Shown here piece after piece: positions 48,659 to 62,036 of a stretch of 64,000 nucleotides of DNA (position 1 is the stretch's first letter; every line of letters begins with the position of its first letter). Location of the stretch: the NCBI RefSeq assembly GCF_910592395.1, contig NC_088317.1, forward strand, positions 2,292,001 through 2,356,000, given 5' to 3'. The position numbers and the translations under genes were made by a program. The DNA comes from Lineus longissimus (Eukaryota > Nemertea > Pilidiophora > Heteronemertea > Lineidae). A model generated the notes under the pieces. It was not told the origin of the DNA. It ran no database searches and worked only from the letters and a program-made list of their open reading frames with translations.

Positions 48659-51600
48659 TATCTTTATGAGAATAATCACGAGATAGATTGAGGAGTAGGT
48701 GATAGGCAATTGAGCGTTCAATTATTCAACCGCGGTTTTCGCGAAACTTTCAAAACAGTTTCGGATTTCTAAACAGTTTCAGAAGCAAAACTAGTTTGAT
48801 ATGCATATCTTTGACCAACACCGCGGCGAAATCATACATTTTTAAAAACAAGAGCAACCTGCCCAAATTGTTATCATGTCTTCCGTGAAATTACGATTTT
48901 TCAGTGATTTTCCTATAGATTTTCTTATGACCGGAAAAAGCACATTTCTCGTAAAATACGCGACATTGAGCGCACATGTAAATATCGACAACAATTCGTC
49001 AGGTCCTGCTCAATTCCGAAAATGCAGACTTTATCATAAAACTTGTGTTTGCTCTTTGCATTAGAACACTGAAAAAATGATGCGGGAAAAGTTTTCACGC
49101 ATCATTTCCTTGCATCATTTGAAATGGCGTCAATTGGGTGGGATTTTTGTGGCGTTTTCATGTTTCCGAAATACAAGTGAAACTTTTTTGCTTGAAAATG
49201 GATTTCACTCAAAATCACCTTATTCACAATGTGAAATGGAAAGAAAGTATACAATAGAAAAATTATCCTTGAAACGGTTAGGAAAAACAAACTGCGTCAA
49301 TCTTGTGGTTTTTTCATCCTTCAAACTTTTAAAGGTTGACTGTGTACATGTAATAGGATATATTTTTTGCGTTTTTCATTCATTGGTAAGAAACCCGAGT
49401 TAACCTTTTGAAAGTAATTGTTGAAAACTAAAGGTCGTGTTAATTAGCCAGTGCAACACGGCGTTGAGAGCGATGCATAAATAAACCGCGGAATCCCGCT
49501 AGCAGCGCCCCATGCGTCGGTCTCGCCCAATTAGACAACATTCAATCTACCCGTCAGTTTATTTGTTCCGTTTCGATTGCGTATACGGTACTCAATTGTT
49601 TAACTTAAAACCGCGCCAATACCAGTACTGAGTTAGTCTTGAGGGAGAGTTCCCCGGAAACTTACCGAGGTTTTGACCGTATCCGTGAGATGAAGAACTA
49701 GTAACAGAGTTAGTCCCTGGCCATATTTTGCCATGGTGTGGTCCTGCTCAGGTCCAGTTGACGCTCGATAGATTCCTCCGGTCCTTAGGGGACCAGATGT
49801 GAAATATCCTATGCGTTATCCATCTGACATGTCTGCCCTAGAGTTGTACTATCCTGGATTTATATGATAAACATACGGTATCCGAATTTTGATGCTGATA
49901 ATGAAATGGACAAACAGCATTTTTCAAGGAAAACGCGTCAATTCACAAAGCTTCGGATAATTCAAACAACCAGTTGATGGAAACACACACTGCTCTAAAA
50001 ACAGAACATTTGAATTTGAAAACTAGTTGTGATGGAAACGCACCAACGGAGTAAGATTTAGGGGATTAAGGAAACCATGTCACGAGTTTCAAGTCACTCC
50101 AGGCCCACAACGGCCCTCCACTCCGAGTTTAATCAGAAACAACATTCTTTCCCGCTTATATTCTCCCAGACTAGAAGAACTACCGTATTTGAATCCTGAT
50201 CAAAGACGTACTGCTACAAAGCTTAGACTTGGCTCGGTTATGTATCAGATGGAACCGCCATGGTGCGGCCTCCCCTACCAACTCTTTGATGAGGACCCTC
50301 CATGCTAACTTCCCGCGCATATTAGACGTGGAAATTTCAAACCTACAAGTAATATACAACGCGGCATGGGATAGAGCAAATATTTTATTTGCGAAATTTG
50401 GATTTGTTTTGCCCAGTGAGAGCTCTGCCGCGTCTTGCCATATCTTAGTGTGACTGAGTTACCTAACTGTGCATAAATACATCAGATGTACGCGCTATAC
50501 AGTCGCTCACGCTGCGACTCTGCCTCGCGTTTCTATCTCCCCGCAAGAGCTAGAAGAACGACGCAGAGAATCGCCCGGCTTGAGTTGACAGATCGCAATT
50601 AAGTTTCGCATCATAGCCAGATTTCTAGGGAATCTCCCAGCAAGATATGAATAACAAATCATCATCGCCTGTAAGGTCTTTATTGTCCTCGACAATTCCA
50701 ATTCCATTTTCTCGCCGTTGGAAACATTTTTCCAATTTCACCGTCATTTTCTCGGAGTCAGCAGGGCGATGGATGCGTTTAATGGGTTCTGTAACGAGTC
50801 TGGCGGAGTCATCCCGGTTCTATTGATGCTCATTGATCACCCTTGATATGCCCTAAGCTACTGCCTGGCCCTTTCATCCCTGTCATCGTCATCTTGTTAG
50901 CGGCATGGGTACTTCCCATCACTGAGTATAGCCCAGGACCAATCAGGCTGGTTGACTGAAACCTATTGGTTTAACTCTGTTCAATAAGCAACGGTGACAA
51001 GGCAATAGTCTAATGGGGAACTTCTAATGGCCTTCGTGACTTTAGAGAAGCCAGACCTGTCAGAAGGGCGACCACGGTCATTCCACCATGGAAAAGTGCT
51101 ATCAACTGACATCAAATACATTCGAAGTAATGACAGAGTTCTCTTTGAATTTTAAACTAAGAAGAGAAAAGTTGCCTCAGACAACCAAAAGCAAGCTTGA
51201 ATCAATACAGAATACTGTGCAATTCAACGAATTACACTAGCGCTAGTTGGGGCTGCATGATGAAAGTAGGCCTGGCCCGAGAGGCAAACGCTTTTCTGGG
51301 TTTTCTCGTGTAAACTGTAGAATTTGATGTTAACATACATGAAGTGCCATACATGTAGGTGACGTAGCTATGCCTACGCAATAGAGCGGAAATCATAGCT
51401 CCTTTAGCAGAGCCATTGTTATGGTAGTCTAGTACCATAACACGGCTAATTTAGCCTTTCTAATCACAGCAACACCATCAAAAGATTAGCACCATTCTGT
51501 GGTGATGAGGGCGCTGACAGAAACACATGTCACGCGAGATTGGAACGAGCGCCAGAACACGTGGTTTTGACAGGTCTGATGGGATACAAAATGGCCGACA

Positions 51601-54600
51601 AGATAAATAGTCGAAATGATGACAATCAAGATGATTAACTGGTGGTGCAGAGTTGTTACATAGACAATGCATATTCTTTGATAGGCTGGTACTTTTCTGA
51701 TGATCACGGGGATTACAACCCCTATTGGTTGTACGTTTCGCTTTCTTTGTATTTCCCTCGGAGACAGCAACATTTCTGATTGTGCGCGGGCATGCGTACA
51801 TGGTACATGTATGCGTAGGTATTATAAGAAAATACGGAAGATTTTCGGTTTAATTTCTTCGATACAAAACAAGGCACTATACATGAACATTGCGGTCAAC
51901 CGCTGCATTTTCAATGTACATTCACCAAAAATCAGAGTGCCATTTTCTCATGAACCAGACTGTCGAGTAGTGATTCCATGGTTTGATTTTTAATTGTTTC
52001 AATAGCTGTAGAAGGAAAAAGAAGTATATCCACAATGTTAAATCAAAGAGTCACTCATTGTAATAACCTTTACAATCGTTCGATGTTGCAGTTCTCTATT
52101 TGCATCATTAGGAGCTGAAGGATTTTGCTGAAGTTCCACTTGACTCTTACTCTGCTCATTACTTTAAGACTTTGGACATCAGAAGAGAGAAAAGGGCGAT
52201 GGTTGTTTTGAAAATAATGACAACTTCTTCACAAATTGAAAGGCAAACCCAGATCCTTGAGTGCGATTGTAGCTGATGGAAGTACATGAACAAAGTGCGG
52301 CTAAGAATCTGGCATTCACTTTCCGAATCGTCGCCTTCTAATCAGGAGGATAACAATAATGGAAACCAATCGAGAAACACAGCACCTCCGTTTTAATATC
52401 CTGCGCCCCATGCCGCCATTCAGGCGGAACGTGGCCAATGTCTTCCCATCATAACAACAATGCATTTCACCGGAAGTTGACCGAGCAGACGTTGGGAGCA
52501 GACGATTCGATGTCGTATCATCATCGACCGGTTTACGGCACAAAGACACTTGATGCTCTTTATGTCGATGTTTGAACGAATTCAACTCCAACTTAACTTC
52601 AGCTAGAAATAGTGTAGCGTTACGACATGTACGAAAAGTAAACCCAAGCAAGTTTGAATTGGACGATGCGTTCTGCAAGGATTTGATGTGATATTGTACT
52701 CAAGAGCTACTTGGTCTTCGGGTCAAATACAGGATTTAATTAGCGAGACTTTAATGAAATATATCATTGTTTTGATATCTCTCTGCTTCTAGATTCTGGA
52801 ATCATATCTAGCCATGCACTGCCTCCCAAGAAAATGTTTGACACTCAACTCCATGTAACTGGCTCTTCTCCGTTAAATCTCCTGATCAAATGACTGGCTA
52901 AATTGGACTCGCCATTTCAGGCCAACGGAAATCAAAAGAACAGACCCACTTCCGTTTCATAGTCAGCCATCATGATAAATGGCTAGAGCTAGTTGCCTGG
53001 ATGTGACATCTAATATTTTGCCTTGTCTGTAACCGTCATTAACCCTAATTAGATAGCTTTTCCACACTCCGGGAAACTTTCTGCTAAACCTTCGTAACCA
53101 TGGTTACGGTCTATCGCCATAAACGAAACACGTGCGGGATGTATAATTTTCTGATTTTCCTCCCTATATCAGCTATTTTGTGTAATTGACTGTTTCGCCA
53201 GAAAATTGGGCAGTAGTTTCGTCAGGCACAACTCGCCAATTCTTCAAGGCAATTTGGAAAAGTTTAATTTAGACTAAGATTGTATAAGCGTTTGTCGTGT
53301 TACGTCGAGTTAAGCGAAAGTGGTGTTTAAAAAGTCTCGAGGATTGCGCTGAATTGGTTTGTTATTGTCCGGCCGCAGCCTCTAGGGGTGGATCGCGTAA
53401 TCACTCTGGTCCAATGAGAATCTCTATTCACTGCTGACTGCATCTATTCACTGCGGACCTCATCAACTCTCGTGAGTAAATCGAAGGGGCAATCTTCCCA
53501 ATCGGCTATTTTGATTAAAAGGTCTTCTGTTGTCAAAGAGTAATTTCTCTATTGGTACAATAATATTCAGTTATTGGGGCTGTGATAACACTCCTTAGAT
53601 GCTATAACGAGTTGACTGTGTTGGGATCAGCTTTGTTAATAGGGATCAATAGGATCCGCTGAACTTCATTATGAATTGTTCAGCCTGGTTCTGCAGTCCG
53701 ATATTTGCCGTTAAGTTGATATATCACAAGGTTTATGAGACGCACAGAGTAAAGGGAAGATCATCTCGCCGAGGGAACTCGGCGAGTGGGTAAGCGAAAT
53801 CCATCAATGAAATATACAACCACCATCCGGAAGGCGGTAGCGAGAAGTGGGGAAGGCAAGGGGCACCCAATTCTGTATGCAGGTTTAGGCCGATTTTCAG
53901 ACGGACGAGGACAAACGATATGTTTTCCCCGTCCCCACCCCCAATGGCCAAAAAGCGAGCGAGCTACAGGCCTGACAATTTGCCGCATTAAGATGCCGCA
54001 TAGCTGTATCTTTCGGTATTTTGAAAACAGGAGATTAAGTTGTAATACTAACCTTAAATTCGCATTGCTGTGATTTGAACAATGGCCGACAAGAGATTTC
54101 CTTATTGTGACCCTGCGCTTCCGGTAAGGGACAGGTCGTGTAGCCCCGGGTCGAGAATCAACCATAACCCCTGTAGATAGGAAGGAAAGGGCTTAAACGA
54201 CTGGTCATCATCTATGAATGCATGAATAATTGAAAAGAATATAAAGAAATGACCGTGAAAATAAACAGTAATTCATTAAGGGGCGGAAGGGTTGAAAACA
54301 CAGGCCCCGATAATTTGCTGATTTCGGACTGGGTTGCTAAGCCGGTGCGCTGTCCCTGGGTCCGCGGTCTTTGGGGACCGTGGTCTGTGGTCAACCTATG
54401 GTTATTGTAACTTGTCGGTTAATTATCCCGTTCAGTCTTTGTGGATTTATCCAATTAACCTAGCGGTTTTATTAATTGCCGGCAGATTCAAACGTTAGGG
54501 TCGCGATTGTGATGTTGGAACACGTGTTTGTTACCTAGGGGAGGGTTCCAGCCGTGTTTGCCCGTTCAAAGAGATATTGTAGATTTAGTAGATTTGATGG

Positions 54601-57600
54601 TGACTTTGATATGTTATCACCCCGAATCCGTACTGGTGTGGTACAACTTTTAACAATGCTTCCGCTTTAAACCAACAGCTCTTGTGGGTGGTTTGCATTT
54701 CCAAATACATGTACATGCTAAAATCGAACCTAGTTTTGCCGCGGCGGTATACACAGCCGGAAAACGCTCTAGTGGACTCCAGCCTTTAGCGCGATAATCA
54801 TTTTTATCAGCCTTCTCCATGTTTTCCAACAAGACAAGAAAGCCGTACCATCAATATTTTTCCAAAACGTCCGTCTATCAATTACGGAGGACTAATTATG
54901 CGCTTGCTAATTACCATGTCCACTTCCGTACATCTTTAGCGGCCCATCTGGGCGAGAAACATGCCCTCAGACGTTCTTCCCCAACCAAAGAGGAACACGG
55001 CGTTCGTAACACGAGCTAACGCACGTGGCAATCCGAGGCGAGGATTCGAACCTACCAATCAGCTAGTTGCCGAACAATAAGGATATTTCTTCCTAAGTGG
55101 GAGCCTGAACATGGTCCTAAATCAAATTATACACGGAGTCGATTTACGATGTCGTTATTGGATAAGTTTAGAAAATTGACGGAGCGTTCCCATAGATTCT
55201 CACAGGGGTAACAAGCGCCACCTGGCCCCGGTAGAATTAGGGGCCAGCATATTTATTTCAGTTGAAATCTCGTTTCGTTGATGCTGAACTCAACTGGAGA
55301 CCAAAATTACACTCAGTTGAAATGTCAAGAGAAACTGTTTTATATAGTCGAAGTTGTTCTATGACAGTCATCCCTCAGTTTTTTGCCATGACAGCGTCCT
55401 GCGTGGCTATAAACATACTATCGAACAATTCCTGTTCCTTCGAAAATATGCCTATACTTACAGGAAGACCTAAACATAAAGATGTCAATTTTGGATCTTA
55501 AGCATCGCATGGCTCTATTATCATTAAAGAATGGTTGTGTTATCTACTGTTGCTAAATTGTGAAGGAACCACTCCACAAAATCACAAGCTCGGTATCTTG
55601 GTTCACGATGGTTCGAGTCTCCTTGGTGGCTTCCTGCGGTACGTACGCGTGCGGCCTATCTATCTTTCGGCGTCGGGAGAAAATTACGTGTTGACCAGAA
55701 TTTGATTGGTTTGGTTACAAACCCGTGAAGAAAAATTAAACGTCAACTTGGTGGCGAATGTTATCGGTGTGGCGATCTGGTATAACTTGCGCGGTATCAG
55801 CCCGTTGTGATTTGTACTACTACAAGACATGTCATTTACCATTGTCCAACTGACAAAATCTTAAAACTTATTCACGTCCACGGTGCTGCGTTGATTATAG
55901 GGTGGTGGCATAGCGCTGCAGGGGAGGGGACTTCCCAGCCGAACAAAACACGCAAAACGCTGGTGTACTTTGTCAGGCAACGCAGCTCCCTAAACGTTAC
56001 TATTCCTATACATGCGCAGTCAGCCATGGCCAGCCTCGATATCGCCCGCGGCCATTTTGGAACAATGGCTGCCATTTGAGACAACAAAACGCTTCCTGAT
56101 AGAGAGAGAGCTCAAACACTTCACACAATATCAGAGTGTATGAAGTGGTCTTGCCCACAACTGGTCGACATAAGGACTCACCATTTTTTAGACCTCTTTG
56201 TTTACAAGTCCATGACCGAGTGTCCTTATCCCGAGATCGTACACATTTTGATTTGCTTAATCGGTTTATAGGTGTTTGACTAGTAAATTATGCCTTTTTG
56301 TAAGCCAAGATGTGGCGGTGAAGTTAAGGGGATGTTACTCTGCAGTCAAAATTATACCACAAAGTTGATTCGTCAGCATGCTAGAACCTCATGAACCTGT
56401 GATTCGAAAATCGTCTATTTTCATGGAAAATATCTGAATAGTCACCTATCGGTTACTTTGGAGTGTTTTTTTCCTCGAAAATGGACACTTTAAAGTCAAA
56501 TCCGATCGGAGGACACAAGACTAAATTCTCTTTCATTGATTTGGATTTAGCATTCGACCTTATGACAAAAATTTTTTTGCCGACGAATCTATTCGACGAC
56601 AGAACTTGTAGGAACATGATCCACAGGCTAAGTGGAGGGCACCTGTGTAAGGGTCGGTTGCAGATGTCCTGGGCTGGTTAGGTCGGCTGAGCGAGGAGAC
56701 CCCAGCGTGAGAAGACCCCGGGAAATTTCCCAAGCAGTTGCTCCAACCGATACCCCGCTATCTTAACCTCTTTATGATTATTCCAAAATTATCATCTTGC
56801 TACAGCGTGTGTTTATTAGGGCAGAGTTGAACAACATACAACCTGTAATGGGACGTCATCTTTAGACGGCGATAGGTAGAAATATCACAACCCGTCTTTT
56901 TTGGGAGATCGGAAAAAATGCGAAATTTGTCCTCGCGCCGACTTCCTATTTAACGGATAATACCACTGCAGCCAAGTGGAGTTACAAACGCTCCAACAAT
57001 GCGCAGGATTGTCTAGGAGATGAATGTGGAGTCCACTTAATGGAGACAGTTTACCTGCCCCTTTGTAAAGCGTTACAGAATCTTGGTAAATTTGTTCCAG
57101 CTCAGCCACTTGAGGGGAGAGCTTGTTATCCTAATGCGGACAAACCGGCCGCCGAAAGCCTCCTTCTTTCCGGGTTAGTGACAATAGTTGGGACAATCGG
57201 GGGCAGTTCCGTGGACGAATTTACCTGTCCCTTTCTCCTCACATATCGAAAATACCTAATAGAGTCAGACAGTCAGAGGAAGAATATGCCCATTTTTATA
57301 ACATATTTTGTCAACAAGTAGAATATTTCAAAGCTTACTTATTTTGGCATCAAAAGTACCGGGAAATCGCCCAAACACTAACATAAATCTCAATGCAGAT
57401 CTATTCTTGTATTGGGGAGCATTTATTTGAGATTCTTCAAATATTTTCAATACCTGACTGGTTAAAATAACGGCAAAGCCATCACAAACCTGTTATTGGT
57501 GTTTAATGGACATTCTTGACTTTATAAATTCGTAATATTCATTTAGAATTCGCTTTTAAAGTTCGCCGCCAGAATTTTGGCCACACGCCCCAAGAAGAAT

Positions 57601-57704
57601 TTCTAAGTCCTTGATGGAGATATCAATTTAGAGTTTCGTCCGTTCAACTTGCAGTGTATTGTTATTTTCTTGGTGGCAGCAGTCGGGTTGTCACCGGGTG
57701 ATTT

Positions 57705-58328
57705 ATGATCAAATCAATCACCCAGTGTCCGTTCCGACCAGGCCGTTGCATAATCTGCAATTTAGAACGTGCCGCACGAGAGCTGTCCAAGATGGCCGAC
57801 GATGCTTTGATTCTGTTGTCGCAGATGTTGTTGACAATTCAATATAATGAATGTTTGATACATAATATGACTATGAATAATTTTGTAGTGGATTCTGTAT
57901 CTAGCTTATTCGGTAATCCCAAGAATGATTTTTTTACAGACGACCGCAGAAGTTCGCATTATCCATCTGCACAAGAGTGTTTCTCATTCGATTCCCCGCA
58001 TCCGACCACTCTTTTGAATCATCCCCTGCTGCAAAAATCCTGGCGTAAACTTCTGAAAAACCATGATCAATGCTGCACAAAGAGGCGAATAAACGCGCCA
58101 ACAAAAGACAACATCAAAACTTTAATTTGTTCAGTTTGTGATCATTGGCGAGTGGTTTTCGATGGACTTGTCCCAAACTTCATCATGCACACTCAGATGA
58201 TCTGTCAGAATACGGGAACAATAAATAAATACGGTCAACAACACTTGAGTGTGCATTTACAATCTGAGATAAAAACATCATCAATCATATTCTGTCAGTT
58301 TATTTCAAATTTTAATCAACAAATTTGA
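57705..58328 (+). CDS. Hypothetical protein (207-codon open frame)
   Basis: Longest open frame in the right half of the window. The likeliest start is an internal Met at 57792, whose context AAGATGGCC is a strong Kozak match and gives MADDALILLSQMLLTIQYNE and on, about 178 residues. Visible features: a hydrophobic N-terminal segment, a basic stretch near residue 126 (CCTKRRINAPTK), scattered Cys, no signal peptide that I trust and no family motif. It ends QQI then TGA. At about 40% GC a frame this long is unlikely by chance, but codon use is not clearly gene-like and the protein is unrecognised. It could be a single-exon gene, a retrocopy or a stop-poor accident. Confidence 0.25.
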   Translation: MIKSITQCPFRPGRCIICNLERAARELSKMADDALILLSQMLLTIQYNECLIHNMTMNNFVVDSVSSLFGNPKNDFFTDDRRSSHYPSAQECFSFDSPHPTTLLNHPLLQKSWRKLLKNHDQCCTKRRINAPTKDNIKTLICSVCDHWRVVFDGLVPNFIMHTQMICQNTGTINKYGQQHLSVHLQSEIKTSSIIFCQFISNFNQQI

Positions 58329-61300
58329 TTGTTTTTAAAATGCGATATTTTTTAAAAAGGCGCTGCGGTTTTTTTTCTAACTTTGCATGTTGACTTACAC
58401 GCAAAACTGTGGTTCTATTTTTGTATCTTTTGAGCTTTCCGCTACACTAATTTTTGGGAACTATACGTGATAAATCAATCTGTTGTTACGCCAAGGATTT
58501 TAATCGAGTTTTTGAAAATTTGCTTTTGAGCTGTTCTTAAGATAAATCCCATGAATTATTTTATCTTCTCCGATGCCTTAAGACAATTCTATTGCTGTAT
58601 TAACCTGTAGTATATCATGAAAATGAGGTTCAAGGTGCTGTGCTCCTGATAATTGGCGAAGAAAAAGCGGGTCGGAACTTGGTCACAAAGCCAAAACATC
58701 AAAACGGTTTAGAAAATAGACCTGGTCATTACCACCATAATCCCCTGACCTGGCTTTTCACAGCCCCGTTTTTTCAGCAGTTGGCTATAAAATAATGACC
58801 GGTCTTACTGACGGAACGCCCACGATAAACACACAAACATGAGACCCTGGGGTTGAGAACAACTAACCCTGAACTCGCCCCCCTTGCCCTGCCTCAGTAT
58901 ACCGTCCTATAAATATTTGGTGCCATATGGAACGGCCAACACCGCCATCTCAAACCGCTCGCCACCATAGCTAGAATAGGCTTGAGAACACAATAAGTGT
59001 TCGCTCAATTAGATAAGAGGAACACTAAGAGGTAATGGGCCAGCGCCGCGCCTCGAGCCGCAGAGGGGTACTGGGAGCGCGAGGAAGGCAACCAGCTACC
59101 CACCCGTGTGATACGATAATAGTACCCTGCCCAAGAAAACGCAGCGCCAGTTAGGCACTGCTTTTTTGCGGAAGGGCTTATCACAGGGCGAGGGGCCACG
59201 AATGATTCTCCAAACAGAAAGATACTGCGCTGTGTTTCGTCACATTGTGATAAAAAGCGCCATTTTCCCTCCGACACTTTGTCCGTGAATAATAACTAAA
59301 TAATATGTAATAGCAGATTATACTTTCCGGAAAAAAAACCGTTCTGTACTTTTTTCTCTGTTATTCTTTGTCTGTTTTTGAAAAATAATTGGTTTAAAAT
59401 TTAATTGAAAACTACTCGACTGCGCAGAGTAAGCAGGCACGGGCCAATTTTACTTCTTAACTGTGCTATTTTCTGTTTTGGTCGTTTTGTTTTGTTGTTT
59501 TCCATGAGTACAACATTCAAACGGAATGATTTTATGCAGATGGGTTATTTGAAAAATGCCCCAGGTTTTTTTCGTACTTTGATTTTCCTCATCGGTTTAT
59601 TAAACACACAAACTAAGGAGAAAACGGCAGTTGCTAAATCGAAAATTGGTGCTGGACGCATTCGCAGATGGCTGAAATTATGAATATTCGCTGGCAAATG
59701 TTTAGTGCTGAAGTGGCAATTTCAAATTATGAATCTTACGAAGTTAGAAATTTCTGATAGTATGTTACTAAAAGTCTGATATTATTAACAGTGAAATAAT
59801 CACCAAATTTCGTATTTTTTCTCATTAAAGTTGGGACTTCTCATTTTCCTCATTTTTGAAGTACAAGTATATATATTCATATTATCATTGTGAGGTATAA
59901 CATCTCTGTCACATACCAACAATTTTTCATACATCACCCCGTTAACCCTGAAATTGACTTGGATCTCTAGGACCTGTACATGTATATTGCTCATACAGAA
60001 TGCATTCTTTTTTCTGTGATTAACAGATGAACAGCCAAAAATACGTTTTTTTCCTTTGAAATACCGTCTTGGTAATTTCATTCCTCTCGACCCTCTTCGA
60101 CAGCTGCTAATAGAGCCACAGACATTTAGCCGTGCCCTGTGGTCCGGCAAAACACCGCTTGACTCCCTTCATACCCTTTTCTCAACATTCCTAGCATATG
60201 TCAAAAAAGTGGTCGAACAGCGAGGGTATGTGAAAAATAGACGCAGGAATAATGTCAGAGATTAGAGGTTGCTGTAGAGCTCCGTCGTAAGCGCAGGGGA
60301 CCTGGTTGAACCCGAAACCCCGAGGGCAACTCCGAGTGTCATTGATCTAAAGCCCGTCGTTAAGAATCCTCGGCCTTTAATTTTGATATTTCAGCACCAA
60401 TTTTACGAATTACCTCCTTAAAGAAAACGTTTGCTTAATACTATCATCGGTGGCCTGCAGGAATGGCATGGACTCTAACTGGATTGAAATTACAGGGGAA
60501 GAAAGCCACCGCTGACTTTAGTTGTGTTGGGGACAATCTCGGGTCCGAGGATCGAACGTCGTTGCGATTAGTCTCGGGTTTCCTCCAGCAGCCACGGGCC
60601 GCTGCAACCACAATGGCCGTGAAACTTATAAGGGGCCACAAACAGTCAAGCTAAACACATGTTGTGCCAAGTGACACGGAGGTGCACGTCTTTAAAACAC
60701 AGGGGGTATACCACCAACAAGGTTGAGGACAAATATACGATGCTATGCACGATGTGTTACATTGTCATATAGAGGAACGTCTCGGGTTACAATTTTTCCA
60801 GGATGCTAATCCAAGAGGAATACAACCGTCTAAAACGATGACCATACGTTTTATGTCCCTTCCGTGGGAATACCTGCTAATTTCATTTTATCTATTTTCT
60901 GAAAAAAGTACGTCCGATCGAAAAAGACTTGTTGTCATGTTCTGAACGTTTTGATATGCTGTGCGCGAGTGCAACTTGAGTCACCAAATTCGTACGATTT
61001 CAACAATTTGCTGAGATTTCACGGGGAAAGTTTTCGGGTTTGATAGCATTACAGAATGTGGTTGAAACATCGCAACAGCCCCACGAAAGAAGTCTCATGT
61101 GGCCACACACTTTGTCGCGGTCCGCTCCCATACCGTTAGGGTCAGCAATTAGGGCCATATAACAGTCAGAATCGCAGGACTGGCATGAACCTGACGTATT
61201 ATATTTCGAATTCCGTTTATACGTGGTACGGCCATTAAAATACTAGAGGTTATAAAGATAATGATTCCCAAGAAAACTCGAGACGAGACGATGACGACGC

Positions 61301-61763
61301 GCATATTATCAAATGCTGCAAGGACGTCTGTATTAACAGAGAGAATACATAAATTCTCATCCTTCGATCCGCTTGGAGAGAGAACTATGGCAGGCTACTG
61401 GCACGAAAACCCTGAACAGGACAAAATCACTTGCGCATGCAGTAGGCAGGGAAAGCTAACACCGGTATTTCCCAATCACATCAGAATGAAAACAGCCCAG
61501 CAATCTCTGGCCCGAGAAAGGAAAACATTCGAACCAACTCCTGGACAACTGCTGCTCATATTTTGTAACCAAAGACGGCTGGAGGAGAGATTTCCCTCTA
61601 ATCAAGAGGACATCGACTGGCGTGGAATTCCGAGTTCGCCCAAGAAAAACAATACAGGGATAACTGTTTGCCTGGTTGGTGTGTGGAGTACTTTAGACAA
61701 AAGGGTGACTATCCGGCAGAAAAGTACAATCATAGCTCTGGATGTGCACATTTTGGGAGACGT
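58329..61763. other. Gene-free stretch (except a low-confidence frame at its right end)
   Basis: No recognisable gene. A GCCATTTT word lies at 59259 and TACATGTA at 59977. From 61261 a plus-strand frame of 191 codons (to 61836) is open with no known motif. It crosses the G15 run at 61764-61778, so its tail depends on the length of that homopolymer. Confidence 0.45.
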
Positions 61764-61778
61764 GGGGGGGGGGGGGGG
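61764..61778. repeat. G15 homopolymer
   Basis: Run of 15 G. It is prone to length error in sequencing and to slippage, which would shift any frame crossing it. Confidence 0.95.
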
Positions 61779-61812
61779 TTACCCCGTACGCATAACACAA
61801 CCTCTTTATCAT

Positions 61813-62036
61813 TCATGTCTACACCAAGTGAAGTAACCGTAGCAGGCAGTCGTCAGCATCGCGTCCCCTGCCCTAAAACACCCGAACTCGTTCATCTAAC
61901 ACGCGAACGCTTGATAGAGTGGGCAATCAGTAGCGTCCCCTGCCCTAAACACCTGAACTCCTCCATCCAACAAGTGAAGTCTTCCTGGGCAATCATCAGT
62001 GTCACCTACCCTAAAACAGCCGAACCACATATACAA
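61813..62036 (+). repeat. Degenerate tandem repeat, about 70-bp unit
   Basis: Units begin GCGTCCCCTGCCCTAAA at 61861 and 61933, and TGTCACCTACCCTAAA at 62000, with a partial unit before them sharing CCAAGTGAAGT and GGCAGTCGTCAGC with the later CAAGTGAAGT and GGCAATCATCAG. The period is 67-72 bp. In the plus frame 61668-62117 they read as about 24-residue repeats (VPCPKTPE, VPCPKHLN, VTYPKTAE), because 72 is a multiple of three. Most likely a minisatellite, not a protein repeat. Confidence 0.7.

Larger units (their letters stand above)
47539..57704. other. Gene-free stretch
   Basis: No recognisable gene. It contains a C13 run at 48547-48559, paired TAATTA sites (48436 and 48632), TACATGTA at 49345, 51350, 51804 and 54706, GCCATTTT-type words at 51588, 51939 and 56051, and a perfect 16-bp palindrome CGTAACCATGGTTACG at 53093-53108. 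Overlapping open frames on both strands at 53733-54165 look like a stop-poor patch. A short MADKRF- frame ending at a good donor (54082-54123) is too little to call an exon. Confidence 0.5.

Noticed and set aside
53733-54165. 134-codon minus frame and 95-codon plus frame
   Set aside because: Mutually overlapping and low in informative motifs; no homology recognised.
55042-55052. tRNA-like T-loop word GGATTCGAACC
   Set aside because: The bases around the TTCGAAT loop do not form a 5-bp T stem on either strand, and no D arm, anticodon arm or acceptor pairing is evident.
55610-55620. B-box-like GGTTCGAGTCT (possible tRNA or tRNA-derived SINE)
   Set aside because: The T stem has mismatches and no A box lies at a suitable distance upstream.
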